Made by a program: the position numbers and the translations under genes. A model generated the notes under the pieces. The model worked only from the letters and a program-made list of their open reading frames with translations, ran no database searches and was not told the DNA's origin. Below, in pieces: positions 35,028-47,958 of a stretch of 64,000 nucleotides of DNA; the stretch's first letter is position 1; the number at the start of each line of letters is the position of its first letter. Origin of the DNA: Tolypeutes matacus (Eukaryota; Chordata; Mammalia; Cingulata; Chlamyphoridae); assembly GCA_026826555.1 (NCBI GenBank), contig JAKSZT010054324.1, forward strand, positions 8,007,973-8,071,972, read 5' to 3'.

Positions 35028-35250
35028 TTTTGAACGTTTACCATCCTTTTCTGATGAGCACGTTACATACATCATTTCACTTTATTCTCATAAGAGTCTT
35101 ATGAATATGACACTATTGCTTACTTGCACCTCCATTTTAAGGTGAGAAAATTGGGGTTTGGAGAAGTTAATTATCTTGTCCAAGGTCAAAGAGCTAGTAT
35201 GATGTGGAGCAGGTGTGAATCCAATCACTCTAACCCCAGAGTCAGGGCCC
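35028..35250 (+). repeat. MIR SINE
   Basis: Consensus-order landmarks are visible: 'catcatttcactttattctc', 'ccattttaaggtgagaaaat', 'ttatcttgtccaaggtcaaa' and 'gtgaatccaatcactctaac'. It is one of the clearer MIR copies in the window. Confidence 0.8.
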
Positions 35251-37789
35251 TCGAGACTCAATGCCACAATGTCTGCCTGCCATTGATATGAAGAAACACC
35301 ACTGAACAGTGGTCTATACAAAGCTGGTTACCAAGGAGTTCTGCTTCATGAAATGGGAAATAAATAAGCATTTGTGGAATTTGCCTCATCTGATTCAGTG
35401 CTGCATTTGTAGAATGAGTTAGTGACTATATAATTACCTGTATGTAAACTCCCATTGACATTTTGATAAACTGCAGCTATGAGTAAGGACAAACAAGTGT
35501 GTTCCTGTAGGTATGTACACGCATATGTATGTATGTGTGAACCCAAGAATTTTCTGTTTTCAGGATTCATGCATAAAATCAGCAGAAACACTAACAGCAA
35601 GAGCAACAGCAGCACACCAGAACATAAATATTGTGCTTCATTTTTTAACCTATATTTTATGTTGTGGTGTTTCATTATGAATTTTAATTATGCATAAACT
35701 CTTGCTCTCTTAACTAAAACATTTATATAACTGTTATAGATATATGTCAGATAATAGTATGGTTTATTGAGTTCCTGCCTAGTTCCTGATATGCAATGGG
35801 ACACTCAATAAAGGTTGGCTGAAATAAAGTATACATCAGAGATTGTAGAAAATGCCTACATACATATTGCTATCAATCATGGTCCTGGCAGGAAGCAAAT
35901 GCTCATCTAAAAAGGTTTAGCTTTATAAAGGTTAGTTAAGGAAAGGACTATTTACACAATTATAGGAATGATGAGAAGATACCATGGCATCCAGGCACTA
36001 GCAACAGCAGGAAGATATTGCCACTCCTGGAAGAGCGAGAGGGAGGAATGGCATTACTAGATTCTGATAAGAGCTGGGCTGTGGAAGTAGAGCCACCTGG
36101 CAAATGCTGTCACTGTAGTCAGCTGGTGCAAAAACCATGGCCTGGCAGGAAGGCATTGGGCAGGAAGAGAATGTGGGTAGGGAAAGGGGAGGTTCCAACC
36201 ATTGCTGTATCTCAAAGAACAGCTTAAGGGAAATGGAATCCAGGTGTTACACATCACTGAAGCCAGCCACAGAAGAAAGCAGGGTGAAAAAGGGGGACAG
36301 CATGGATCTGGAGAGAGTAAATGGAGAAAAATCTGCATCTCGTTTCATGAGAACCTTTAAAAAATAACATATATTAATAATGATATCTATTTATAGTATA
36401 AGGGAAATGACTTAGGGAAATCAAATGAGTAATGAAAGCTCATTTAGAAATGTGAAGGGCTAACATTAGTGTGATGTATTTGACATCCAAGGAGAGCCCT
36501 TACTATTTTAAGGTGTTTTTAACTACCATCATAGAAAATATTTATTGCATTGGTGAATGCCTAGACATTGGAGGAAATCACTAAACAGGAGAGTCAAAGT
36601 TCATGCTCTCACTGAGATTATATTCTAAAAAAAAAGAAGGTTGGAAAAAATAACTTCCAATAGTGAGAAGAGCTGTGAAGACAGTAAAATCTGGTCCTCC
36701 TGTAACAGTGAATGGAAGATAGAGACCAACTGCTTCAGAGTGGATGGTCAGGAAAAGCCTCTCTGAGGGAGTAGTATTTAAACAGAGACCTGCAGGCTTG
36801 GAAGAGGCAAGCCTTTTAAAAACTGGGCAGGAGAACATTCCAGACGAGGGAACAGCAAGCACAAAAACCTTACGGCAAGAACAAGCCTGGTCTGGTTATT
36901 TGAAGAACCACAACAGCAAAGAACCATGTTGTTGCAGTGTAATGAATAAAGGGAAGAGAACGCTGGAGGTAGAGGCCAAGGTAGGGAGGGCCTTGTGATG
37001 AGTTTGGACTGCAATTAGAGAATACCATGACTCCTTGGGAGGATTTTGAGCAGAAGAAGGATGGCATCAAATTTTTGATTTTAAAAGATCCAATTGTGGC
37101 ACTGAGAATGGATTATAAGAGGGAATGGGTACAGGTATGGAGACCAGATTGGAGGCCATCACAGTAATATAAAAAAAGAGATAATGCTGGCATAATTGGG
37201 GTGGTAGCAGTGGATAGTTAGAAGTGAAGAGAGCTGAGATCTATTTTGTGTTTAGAACCAACATTCAATTGTGAATGGAAAGAAGAAAAAGGGAAAAACA
37301 AAACAAAAAATTTCCCTAGGTTTTTGGTTTGAAATGACATTGTCATTTACTGAGATGAAGAAGACTGAGATGGTTGTGGGTGAGACTATAAAGAGTTCTG
37401 AAATGCTTATTAGATATCAGTGTGGCTCTCTTATGCAAGTGGAGAGATCAGCACTAGGGATGAAATCTCAGAGTAGCTGCCTTATGGATGGAGTTTAAAG
37501 CCGTAGCACTGGGTCACCTAGAGAGAGAGTATAGGTAGAGATGAGAAGGTTGAGGACATGGCTGACACAAAGTTAGATTAAAGTGCTTTTTATACATGGC
37601 ATTTATTTCAGTGTTAACTCAATTTGGTGGCTAAGAACTTTTTTTTTCTTTTTCTTTCTTCTTTTGGCTAGAATGTAGAATGTAGACTTGCCCTACAAGT
37701 CTGTGGTTTACAAATTTAATGTCTATAGTTCCAGCAATCTTTTGTAAACCAAAGCTTATGAAGAAACACAGTATATAAAAATATGGACT
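35251..37789. other. Non-coding DNA with decayed old repeats
   Basis: 35880-36360 (gaaaggactatttacacaat, acaattataggaatg) and 36560-37560 (aggaaaagcctctctgaggg, ggaacagcaagcacaaaaac, gggagggccttgtgatgag) read like ancient placental interspersed repeats. I recognise the style but cannot name the families. A possible MIR/L2 3' end lies at about 35760-35825. No gene is seen. Confidence 0.45.
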
Positions 37790-38245
37790 ATAGTAAGTAG
37801 TAAAATTTTGATGATATTCTTTTATAATTTGTAACAAATGTCTCACAACAATGCAAGGTGTTGGTGGTGGGTTGATGTATGGGACCCCTGTTTGCTGTTA
37901 TGCATGTTTGCTTTGGAAGTTCACAATGTTAACTACACACTCACTGTTTATGTATGTTCATGTATAAGTGCTATAATAATAATAATAATAATAGTGTGGG
38001 TTGGGGGAAAAATACACCAAATGTAAGATACTTTGGTTAGCAGTAATATTTTGAGGATGCTCTTTAATCATTAGTTAAAAATATTTCACTACAACGCAAG
38101 GTATTGGTGGTAGGGTGAGGTATGATGTCCCTGTATGATGTTATGTATGTTTGTTTTGTAAGTTCACTACTATTACTATACACTTATTGTTTATATATGG
38201 TTATTTATGAGTGATGTACTTCAATAAATTTTAAAAGTTGAAAAA
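37790..38245 (+). repeat. AT-rich repeat in tandem, period 243 bp
   Basis: Two diverged copies in direct tandem: 'agtagtaaaattttgatgat' at 37796 pairs with 'agcagtaatattttgaggat' at 38039, and 'caatgcaaggtgttggtggt' pairs with 'caacgcaaggtattggtggt'. The offset is constant at 243 bp. The first unit ends in an (ATA)n run at 37974-37993, and the second ends in an AATAAA-containing segment. The text resembles, from memory, 3'UTR sequence of xenarthran L1s. Confidence 0.75.
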
Positions 38246-38258
38246 GTATATATATTAA

Positions 38259-38372
38259 GGGAGTGGATGTGGTTCAAGCAGTTGAGATCCCGCCTCCCAC
38301 ATCGGAGGTCCTGGGTTCGGTTCCTGGTGCCCCCTGAAAACACAAAAATGAGCAACAAGCAAAAAAAAAAAA
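38259..38372 (+). mobile_element. DAS-type SINE (first of a pair)
   Basis: Head gggagtggatgtggttcaag, B box ggttcggttcctg, a short body and a 12-nt A-run at 38361-38372. A second SINE follows within seven bases. Confidence 0.85.
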
Positions 38373-38378
38373 CAATTC

Positions 38379-38497
38379 AGGAAGTCGATATGGCTCTGTA
38401 GTTGAGTACCAGCTTGTCACATATGAGGTCCTGGGTTCAATCTCTGGCCCCTGGTACCACCAAATAAAGCAAAACCAAACCAAACCCAAAACAAAAC
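38379..38497 (+). mobile_element. DAS-type SINE (second of a pair)
   Basis: Head aggaagtcgatatggctctg, B box gggttcaatctc, and an A-rich tail of aaaacc/aaacc units. It is more diverged than its left neighbour. A tatatatattaag-like sequence left of the first SINE (38248-38259) recurs as tatatatataaag after this tail (38499-38511). The pair may therefore share one target duplication. Confidence 0.75.
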
Positions 38498-41400
38498 ATA
38501 TATATATAAAGATGCTAATTATACAAAGCTGGGTAATGGGTACATGGAGTTTCATTATAATGTTCTCACTGCTTTTGAATATGTTTAAAACTCTCCATTA
38601 AAAAAAGAAAAACATAAAAGAATTCAGAGCAGACCTGCCCTGGCTGAAGCAGGGGATGGGAAATCCCAGGCCTATCTGTCTCCTCAGTAATTATGAGGAA
38701 TTACTCCCCATAATTCCTCATAACAAGCTCTAAAACCCTGTCATTGGTAAATACTTTTGAAATCTCTGTGAAATGCTAATTAATTGTTAGTAGGAAATAT
38801 TGCACAATTACTGTAGAAAACACTTTACAATGATATCTTATTAATGCTCACAACCATCTTATATGATGGATACTATTAACATTACCATTTTGCAAATGGA
38901 GCAACTGTGGCTTAGAGAGGTCATGTAATTGGCTCAAGTTCAAATAGTTGGTAATTGGAGGAGCTGTGATTCAAGCTTAGTCTGTCTGACTTAATTACTA
39001 CATTAATTATGGAAGTCGACACTCAAATTAACTTCAACACAAAAATAACCACAAATTCAATCATTCCTTTATTTAGGGTGAGAATTTTCCAGTGAAGAAT
39101 AGTAAGATGTTAAATCCTATCTGTGCTTTTTTCTATACATCATGAACTTTCTTGGCATTGTGTTTCTTAGAGGCACAAATTTTTACTTTTTTGTTTATGT
39201 TTACAAAATATTAATACTGAAAATGAATTTCAAATAGATTAACAGTGACTGGTATTTACTCCTAATCTTGCATCAGCAGAATATCAAAGTTCAAAGAAAT
39301 GATTAATTAACTCAGTATTTCACCAAACACATATAGTAACAACAATTCAAAGGTATTTGTACCGGTTTGCTTTTTCTTGACTAGACTTTTATCACTTCTT
39401 TTAGTTGGAATTTATGTCCAAATCAGGGAAATCTTTGATCCTGGTATTTTTATTTATTTATTTATTTATTTATTTTGAGATCAAAGTTTCATATGTAACA
39501 CTGTGCTTTACAAGGTCTCAATGCAATACATATTGTTCTAAACTATTAAACAAATGCAAAAGGATGATTTGCTTTGGTGCTGGGAAATCTCACTTATATA
39601 TGTTGATCCTACAATGTCCTATTGTAGACAATAACCTAGTTGGATTTTGGGAAGAAAAGTGAATCTGCTGTAAGGACACATCTCAATCCATCTTCTTGTT
39701 TTCTCTTAGTTTTTTGCTCCTAGATTTTGAGACCAATATGCCTGCTTGTGTGTGTCGAAACTTGTTTGTGCATTTCATTGCTTTCTCCCAGTTTGTTTTG
39801 GGGAATGGAGGGCATGGAGAAAACGTCAAAGTTACGACTATAGTCTTTCTTTCTGCTCTTTCTAATGTTATTATTAAATCATGCAAAATATATATTATCT
39901 TTTCAACATAGGCCCAATTCATTTCTAAGGCATCCAGAAAAGTACTATAACATCTTATCACTTCCACCTTCATAGTTACAGCTAGCAGAATGACTTTTTA
40001 AATCATGTTGATCACAGCAGAACTTTACTTTTACAGTTGAGAAATGAAGTGGAGAAACCCTTCCTATCTAAAACAATTATATTCTAACTATGTAAGCATT
40101 CTTTATGAAGCAAAATTACATATAAATGGTATCATTCTAATTTAAATGACTCTATGGCCCATGTTTCTCTCTCTCTCTGTCTCTGCCTCTCTCTCTCTTA
40201 CTCCTTCCACCACTTGGTTTCTTCTCCCTTGCTCTTCTATTTCCCTCACCCGATCTCTTTCCTTCTTTTCCACCTTCCTTCTCTATTTCCCACTCCCTCC
40301 ATTGTGGTGTAAAGTGCTGTGGAGAAGGATACATTCACTTAATCAGAGTAATGATTCGTATTCAAAATTACTCAAGGACAAAACCATGTTTTTGTTATTC
40401 ATTTGACTGTGCCTCAATATTTAATATGGCCAGTGAAACAACTTTTATTTACTAGTTCTCTACTTGGAGGAGCATCACAATAAATTAACTAATGTTAAAA
40501 TATCAGAATTTACACTTTTGAATGTAAACTACACTCAGCCCATCTGACGTTCTACCCTATCCAACATATCAAAGTACATTAGAACCGGCATACATACATA
40601 CATATGTATGCATATAATATACATACATATACATATATACATACATACATATATATATGCCAACCATTATCAAACAAAAAGTAGTCTATGACTTTACCCC
40701 AATATCTTTGAAACATTTTGCTTGGAAAAAAGAGAAGATAGTGTCCAAAAACCCACAGAAATTTAGGTATAATTTGGCGAGGATCCTTTTCCATGCTTTA
40801 AAGACATACTCAAATGGGGGGAAATAAGTACACTAAATGCAGGAAAATTTATCACCTCTCTCTCAACTTGAAGAGAGAAAAATGTAGAAAATAAGTAGCC
40901 TGGGTAAGAATCAGTGAAAAAACCATGACACTAGGGCCATTCTGATATTCTTCTGAAGACAATAAAGGAACCCACCTGTTTGTGTCTTCCCAGTTGAGAA
41001 GAAAGACAATGAGAAAATACCAAGAGCTAATTATCTCTCAGAATAAACAGGGATTTAGCAGAATGAAATAAATAGAGAAAATAATTAGAGCAAAATCACT
41101 CCAAGAGTAGTAGGATAGAGGAGAAAAAGCAGCAGAGCCAAAGTCCATTGCTTTTTCTTATTTTGCCCTCTCCACTTGTTAGAAGCAGTTTGGACATGAC
41201 TACTTAGAGGGAAGAGAAATGAAAAACATTAACACTTGGTCCAGAATCTTTCTGCCAGAAGCAAAGCATGAAATCTATCGTGGATTATATGAAAAATATG
41301 AAATTTAAAGGAACTCCCCACAGAATTAGAATGTCCCCACCACATAGTCAATCAATAAGATTGTAGGAAATTGAGTAGAGTGTAAGTCCTCCAAACAACT

Positions 41401-41879
41401 TATCCACAGTTAAACCCCCTCTAATTAAGTTAAACTGGAAGTGTATCTTGTAAAATTCAACCAACTTGAAGTTTTTATTAGAGTTAGCCAGAATCTATAG
41501 ATCAGTTTGAGAAGAACTGATGTTCTTATAATATTACTTTTTCATCCATAACATACTATATATTTAGTAATTTTCTTTTTATCATCAGATCTTTATAGTT
41601 GTCTACATATATATTTTATACTCTGTTAGAGTTATTATTGGGTGTTTGATAATTTTTGATGCTGTGAGTTAGCATTTTATATCTCGCATAAAATTTTATT
41701 TTCTTGCTTTTTGTTGTGGTACGTAAAAATAAATTGTTTTGAGCCAACTTGTTAAGCTCATTAATTAGTTATAATAATATATTTGTAGGTTCTTTTGGAT
41801 ATTCAACACCTACTCATATTACCTGCAAAAAATGAGTTTTACCTTTTTCTTTCCAATCCTTATATAGTGTGTTAGTTTT
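38498..41879. other. Non-coding DNA with a MIR and microsatellites
   Basis: MIR (+) at about 38820-39000 is clear (ttaatgctcacaaccatctt, ccattttgcaaatggagcaa). (TTTA)n lies at 39445-39475. A CT-rich run is at 40160-40270, and a (CATA)n/(TACA)n microsatellite at 40588-40662. No gene is recognised. Confidence 0.6.
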
Positions 41880-42990
41880 CTTGCTTGCTTGTTTGTTTTT
41901 GTGTTACTGCACTGACTAGGACCTCAAATTTAGAGTTGAAAAGGAACAGTGATACTGAGTATCCCTGATTTATTCCCTATTTGTAAGGGAAAGCCTTCAA
42001 ATATTTTCCAATCAAATTTAATATATGGTATAGATTTTTTGTAGATATCCTTTAACTCATAATAAGGGAATTCCTTTTTATTCTTAATTTTGTAGGTATT
42101 TTTTCTATGACAATATATTGAATTTTAACAATTGTTTTATCTGCTTTTATTACAGTGACTATATGATATTTTCCCCTTCATTCAGTAAGTGTGTTGAATT
42201 ATACCAATTGAGTTTTAAATGTTAAAACATCCTAGCATTCTAGAGTTGAATTCAACTTAATGATGATATACCAACATCTTTACATATTGGTGTGTTTTTT
42301 TCTGCTAATTTTCTTTTTAGTTTGTGATGTGTGTGTGTGTGTGTGTGTGTGTAAATTTTGTGTGTCTGCTATGTCACTTATTTTCAATTTCTTTACCAGG
42401 TTTATGCCATCCTCATAAAATTAGTTAGGTAGCTTACTCTTTTTCATCACCAGAAGGGTTTGTATATTTTATTATTTTTTTTCCCTAAAAGATGACAGAA
42501 TTTCCTAGAGAAACCACCTGAGTGTCAATATTTATTTTTTGCATGTGTAAATATTTTAAAATGCAAATATAATTTCTTTAATAGTTATAAAGTTATCCAG
42601 ATTTTTTATATCTTCTCATGTCAGTTTTGGTCATTTTCTTTCCTAGTAATACATCTTTTTATCTACATTTTAAAAGTTATTGCTAATAAGTTGTTTAAAA
42701 TATCATATTATACTAGGTTTAATAGCTACAATATTTTTAATAATGTCTTCTTTTTCATTATTAATCCCAGTTATTTGTGCCTTCTCTGTATTATTGTGGA
42801 TCAGTATTCCTAGGAGGATATCCATTTTATTAGGCTTTTCAAATATTGATCTTTCATATTTGTTGACTCTTTCAATTATATGGTTATATTCCTTTGTTAT
42901 TAAAGATTTGACCCTTGATGGAATCCTACTTGCAACACTAAGTCAAGGACCTTATAGGAGTTTATTGGATCCAAGATAAGTGCAATATAC
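41880..42990 (-). mobile_element. Ancient L1 ORF2 fragment
   Basis: The minus strand has the A-rich character and phrase order of L1 ORF2 between endonuclease and RT. It includes 'tgaggatggcataaacctgg' (complement near 42395-42415), the counterpart of the conserved 'YEAsItLIPKPD' coding text, and a 'gaaaagcctaataaaatgga' stretch near 42810-42830. It is very diverged, with no readable protein. A clean (TG)n microsatellite interrupts it at 42328-42352. Confidence 0.6.
42328..42352. repeat. (TG)n microsatellite
   Basis: Twelve uninterrupted TG units inside the old L1. Confidence 0.95.
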
Positions 42991-45019
42991 TAACCAAGAA
43001 ACTGAACTTCTTTTTTTCGTTAGCTTATTGAGTAATTGATGCATAAGCAGAAGTTAATGTGGTACAGTTGCCCTGAAGGGTTTATGTGAAATTAGTTTTT
43101 ATTTTATTCAAGTACATTAATAATTCTCTCAGAAAGTTTCCATAAGGATTAAGACATCTCCATTTTAGCATACCAAAAGAAAGTTTTATTTGGGTTCTTA
43201 CTAGAATATGTTTTATTGACTATAACACTTTCTAGGTTTAATATAAACTTTGGTAAACTTCATGGTTTTCTAGAAATCACTGTTACCATGACTATCTTGA
43301 AATCAAACTTCTTATTTTTGGTGGGTAGCCAGTCTCTTTTCTCTCTACTATGCTTAAAATTTTCTGCAATATGTGTATGTGTTGCTTCTGTTTCATGATC
43401 TTAACTAAGTATTTTCAATTTGAAGACTTAAATCCATCTTTCTTCTTCAATCCTTTATGCTCCTGCCTTTCTTTCTTGTTCTTTTCCTTTATTTGTCTTT
43501 CCTTCCCTTCTCCTTCATTTCTTCCCTTCTTTGTTCTTTCTTTTTCTCAGACTCATTAAATTGTTGTCTTTTTATTTATTTGATTATTTCCCCATTTTAT
43601 TTTCTCTATATTGCTTTAGAGGTCTGTGTGATACATGTTGATATATTCGAATATACCCACTAAGAATCTTAACTTCCTTTAAGTCTTTTCTCTTTTTTAC
43701 CTTTTGCACTATCTTCCAGAATAGGCCCTGAAATAAAATTATCCTTCTACCTCACTAATTTATTCTCCAGATTGATCTAGTCTTAAAATATTCATTTATT
43801 GAGTTTTATGTTTTGCTTTTAAATTTATATTTTCAAGGTCCCCAAATGTTTCTTTTACAGAGATTTATTATTTCACAAAGCTCTTTAAGATATTCCATTG
43901 TCATAAATCAATGTCTCTTACAGTTATGCGATTATCTCTTTTTTTTTTCAGTGTTTATATTTCTATTTGCTATATTTGGTGATTCTTACCTAGTGCTGTT
44001 TTTTAAAATTTACATATTCTTCTTCTTTTTTTTTTTTTTTTTTGGTCTTTCATCTTAGTGTTTGAGAATATTTGGGATTTCCCATTTATCAATGCATGAT
44101 GGCTTTGATTGCAGGAGCTTATCTTTGGTGAAAATAGGACATGTCTGGTACACACTGGAATATTGGATTTATCAGTAGGTTTATTTTGGGAGGAGTATTC
44201 CTTCTGGAAGTTTCTAGGGGGCACTGTCCTGCTTTTTTGGTACTACTGACCATATTTATAGGTAAATGCTTCTCTTGCCCACTCCTTGAGTGGCCAAATT
44301 TCTAGGCTCTTCTAAATTCTATTTTCCAAATTATCAACATGAACATTTCTCCAGGGCTTCTGATTATGCCATTTATCCATTTCTTCTGAGTTTGGTATAT
44401 TCACAGAAATGCCCCCACCTCTGCAGAACTATCCTCATATGCTTGTTTTGGGCTATAGTTATCTGATCCACATCTTTCTGTGTTTTAGGAATTTCTCACA
44501 CCTGTGCCCACAGATAGTCTTCTTTGTTTTCTAGCACCATTTATTAATTTTAAATACATTTTCTTAATGTAAGAATTTTGGAAGCTGTGTACTCAGGCTT
44601 CCATCTTGACCCATTCCCTGTCCTTTCTCTTCTTCATAGTCTCTCCTAGTGTCTCTTTTGCTAAGAACTATGGCTTTTTCTTGTTTATAAGGACTCACTG
44701 GCCGGGATGAAGTGCAGCATGGATGTGCTATCATAGCTTTTCAAAGTGGTGTATCCTTCAGTATAGGGATACTAAGTACTTACAACATTGCATACTAGTA
44801 AGCATGGCTATATTTATAAATAGAAGCTACTGGGCAGGAGGTGTGGCTAACGTTAAGCAAGGGAAATGATAGTGGTGATGGAAATGAGATGGGAATGAAA
44901 TGCTATATTTAAGAGTTAGTGAGTAGATCAGTTGGGCTAGAACAAATGTTCAAAAAGCAAAGGAGCAGAAAATAAGGCTAGTAAATTGTGACCTAAATTT
45001 TTTGCAGTCTCTTGCATAA
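42991..45019. other. T-rich non-coding DNA, possibly more old L1
   Basis: The T-rich plus strand at 43000-44650 could be the 5' part of the same ancient minus-strand L1, but I cannot prove it. A T-run lies at 44024-44043. 44690-45000 is unremarkable. Confidence 0.4.
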
Positions 45020-45510
45020 AATACTTCTCTTAGTATAAGTAACAAAATCCTTAACCTTTCCTTTAAAGACTGAATAATCTGATCTCTGTCTACTGCATTG
45101 AATGCTAATTCTTCAATTTATTTCCTGTAATATATGAGTCCAGCTCACTGCCTTGTTTAAGTTCTTCTAACACACTTTGCCTCCTCAAAGTATTCTCTTG
45201 ACTTTGCATATGGTGTTCCCTCAGGCAAACACTAATGTCATCTTTATTTTACATAGCTAATTAATACTTCATATCTTATTTAACTTTTTTTTTCTGTTTT
45301 TACTTTCCGGAGAAAAGTTTCTGATTCCTCTCCTCAAATAATGTCAGGACACCCTATTATACTCTCTGAAAACACCCTGCAACTCTTTCATAGTGCTTAA
45401 CACAGCAATAATTGGAAAATGCTTATGTAGTAGTTCCTCAAGGTGTTTTTGCCCTGCCAGAAGAATAGAAGCTTCTCCAGGGCAAGAATTGTGACTCAAT
45501 GAATGGATAT
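45020..45510 (+). repeat. L2-like LINE 3' fragment
   Basis: Phrases in L2 order are visible: 'gactgaataatctgatctct', 'gactttgcatatggtgttcc', 'cctctcctcaaataatgtca' and 'agtgcttaacacagcaataa'. It is old and diverged, and the boundaries are approximate. Confidence 0.5.
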
Positions 45511-45981
45511 TATAGAAGAACTTGAATTCTATTTGAAAGCACTTTTTTGAAACATTAAACACAAATCAAAGACATACTGATACCTAATATAAGAAAAATG
45601 AATATAAAGATTTGCAAATCAGTCTCCTAGTTATATTTCTATTCTATCATATAACATTTTAAAGTAACTGATAAAGGTAATTGTATTCATTCTCATTTGC
45701 AAATCTAGAAATCTTTTATAATGAATTTTTACAAATATGGTGTAGCTTTATGAAGTAAAAGACACTGATTTAATAGTTGTAAAATCTATATTCTAATACC
45801 TCTCAATAGTGGGGTGATTTACCTTACCTCTTTTATGAACCTTCATTATTGTTAGAATATAATAAGGTTTGAATAAAAGCATGCATTTTTTGACATCTAA
45901 ATGTTTTAGACATTTAAAATATTTTACGTTTTAATATAATTATAATTATAAATTAACTATGTATAATCATAATTATTACAG
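45511..45981. other. AT-rich non-coding DNA
   Basis: Nothing recognised. The composition becomes very AT-rich at 45880-45980. Confidence 0.5.
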
Positions 45982-46083
45982 GATCCTCTTTTACAGCAGC
46001 AGGTGTCATTGGAATATCTACTCAACATCCAGACCATACTTTTTGTAAAGATACTGGTTTGCAAAAAAAAGATCCTTTTAGAG
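45982..46083 (+). other. Possible internal exon (speculative)
   Basis: A 102-bp segment lies between an acceptor-like attattacag (ends 45981) and a strong donor-like gag|gtgagtg (junction 46083/46084). A second acceptor-like cttttacag ends at 45996 and would give 87 bp. Both lengths are multiples of three and two reading phases are open. One phase reads SSFTAAGVIGISTQHPDHTF, which has an ordinary protein-like composition. The acceptors have poor pyrimidine tracts, and I do not recognise the peptide. Chance remains the simplest explanation. Confidence 0.15.
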
Positions 46084-47958
46084 GTGAGTGTTGAGCTAGG
46101 TCTACAATATTATTTTCAGCCAGTTTTTTCCAGCTATTTGCACAAGATAGGGTGTGTATCTGCACATATCAACAAAAGGCAGAAGAGAAAATATATGTTC
46201 TGTTTCTCACTAGCATCCCTTCAACGAGGTGTCAATCAAAGTATGTTAGTGGAGTTTGCAGTACCCACATTAATATTGAAATAAGCATTAAGCTTTACAA
46301 AACAATACAGACAGACTTGAGAGGCACCAGCAAGGCACTGATTTTAATCTGAGTCAGATTAAATATTCATTTGAGAAAGTGAAAAAAGCATTTAAAAAAA
46401 CAAAACAAAACAAAACAAAGCAAAAAACAGAGCTCTTGCTCTTCAGGTCATTCCACTAAAAGATTAAGGGAGGAGGGACTGGAAACTGTTCTCCTTAAAT
46501 GCTACCTTCATGTTGGTAGTTTGCAAATATGGAGCATTTATTGCTTGATTTTTGTCTTTCTTACAACCTAAGTTTGGCAGAAACCCTGCAGCATATTCTC
46601 AGGGAAAAAGAAAAAAAAAAAACTTAGACATTTCAACCATCTGCCAGATATACCTATCAAATTATTCATTTCTCAGGCTGCTTAAGGTTATTTAAATTCA
46701 TAGCTTTTCAAACTACTGACAAGGTTTGCACACTGTGAAGAAAATGAATATTGTTAAGGGTTAAATGGACAGCTCCACACTTTAAATGCATTATAAATTC
46801 ACCCCAGGCACTCTCCTACTGATTTTTCTCTTTATTATTTTATTTTACAATCAGGGACTCTTCATAATTGTGGACCATGCTGACAATCTGCATGACAATG
46901 GAAGGATTCAAACAAAACTGACCCGGGTATACAACGATAGTTGCATTATAACTCCGAGGAAACAAGCTTTCAAATAAATTTTAGATATAAAAACAGTGCT
47001 TCCAGAAGAGAAGATATGTAAAGTCGAATCCCCATTTTGCCTTGCTGGGCATATATGCCACACAATATGCAATTTACATGCCTTGACATCAAGACAGGCA
47101 AGATCACCTTTAGAAGTGGTCATCATTAAAATGCAGGTTGTCTATCACAAGAAATGGTCTCCTAGAAAGCGATACCTTAAAAACCCTTGTGGTTAACTGT
47201 CCTGCCTGACACTTTCAAGTTTTTATAATGCTGAAAATAGTGTAGAGGAAGTAGAGGTTCCATTTCTTTGATTTCTTTTTATCACATTCTGTCAGTCCTC
47301 CATCAAGTTTCATAACACAAAGACATACTTTACCACCAGGTGTAGTTCAAAAGGATATTAACCTTTGATTTACAAAATCCCTTAGATTTACTCTCTACTT
47401 TTCCTGAGAGATTCTCCCTTCCCACATTCCACAAGAGTAATAGAAACAAGAAAATGCCTGCCTAGTTCAGAACATGATATAGGGCTATGACCGACCTTGC
47501 TCCCCCTTGTGGCCAAGGGGCCTTACTTCGTGATCCTTCTATTTGTTGAAAGGTTTGCAAATTTCGTTCAGTAGGAGATTGAAAGGTATTTCAATAAATG
47601 TTGATACAAAGGAGTAATCACACAGTGATTGCATGTTTGAAATCATTATATCTGATCCCCAGAATCTGAATTATAGAGTTATTATAATAGATCCATGCAC
47701 TTTGCTGTCAGATGTACTTTGTATAGACATTCTGATTTTGACTCAGTACTAAATGAGTTGTCTTAGACCAGTTACTAAGCTTTTCTTAGTTTTACTTTTA
47801 TCACCTGTAAAAAAATATGGATGCTACTTCTAGCCAGGTTATAGCATTCTTGGGTGCAATAATGAGACAATGGCTTAGCTCCATGATATTGTAGTGCTAG
47901 AAAAGTGACTGTTGAAAATGAGAGTTGTGGTATTGATAGTTGATATGAGGATATTAAT
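46084..47958. other. Non-coding DNA
   Basis: An (AAAAC)n tract lies at 46399-46424, an A-run at 46607-46622, and a probable MIR relic (-) at about 47700-47890. No gene is recognised. Confidence 0.5.

Noticed and set aside
37790..38245. CRISPR-like or satellite array
   Set aside because: Only two diverged units of 243 bp; this is a eukaryotic window and no short spaced repeats are seen anywhere.
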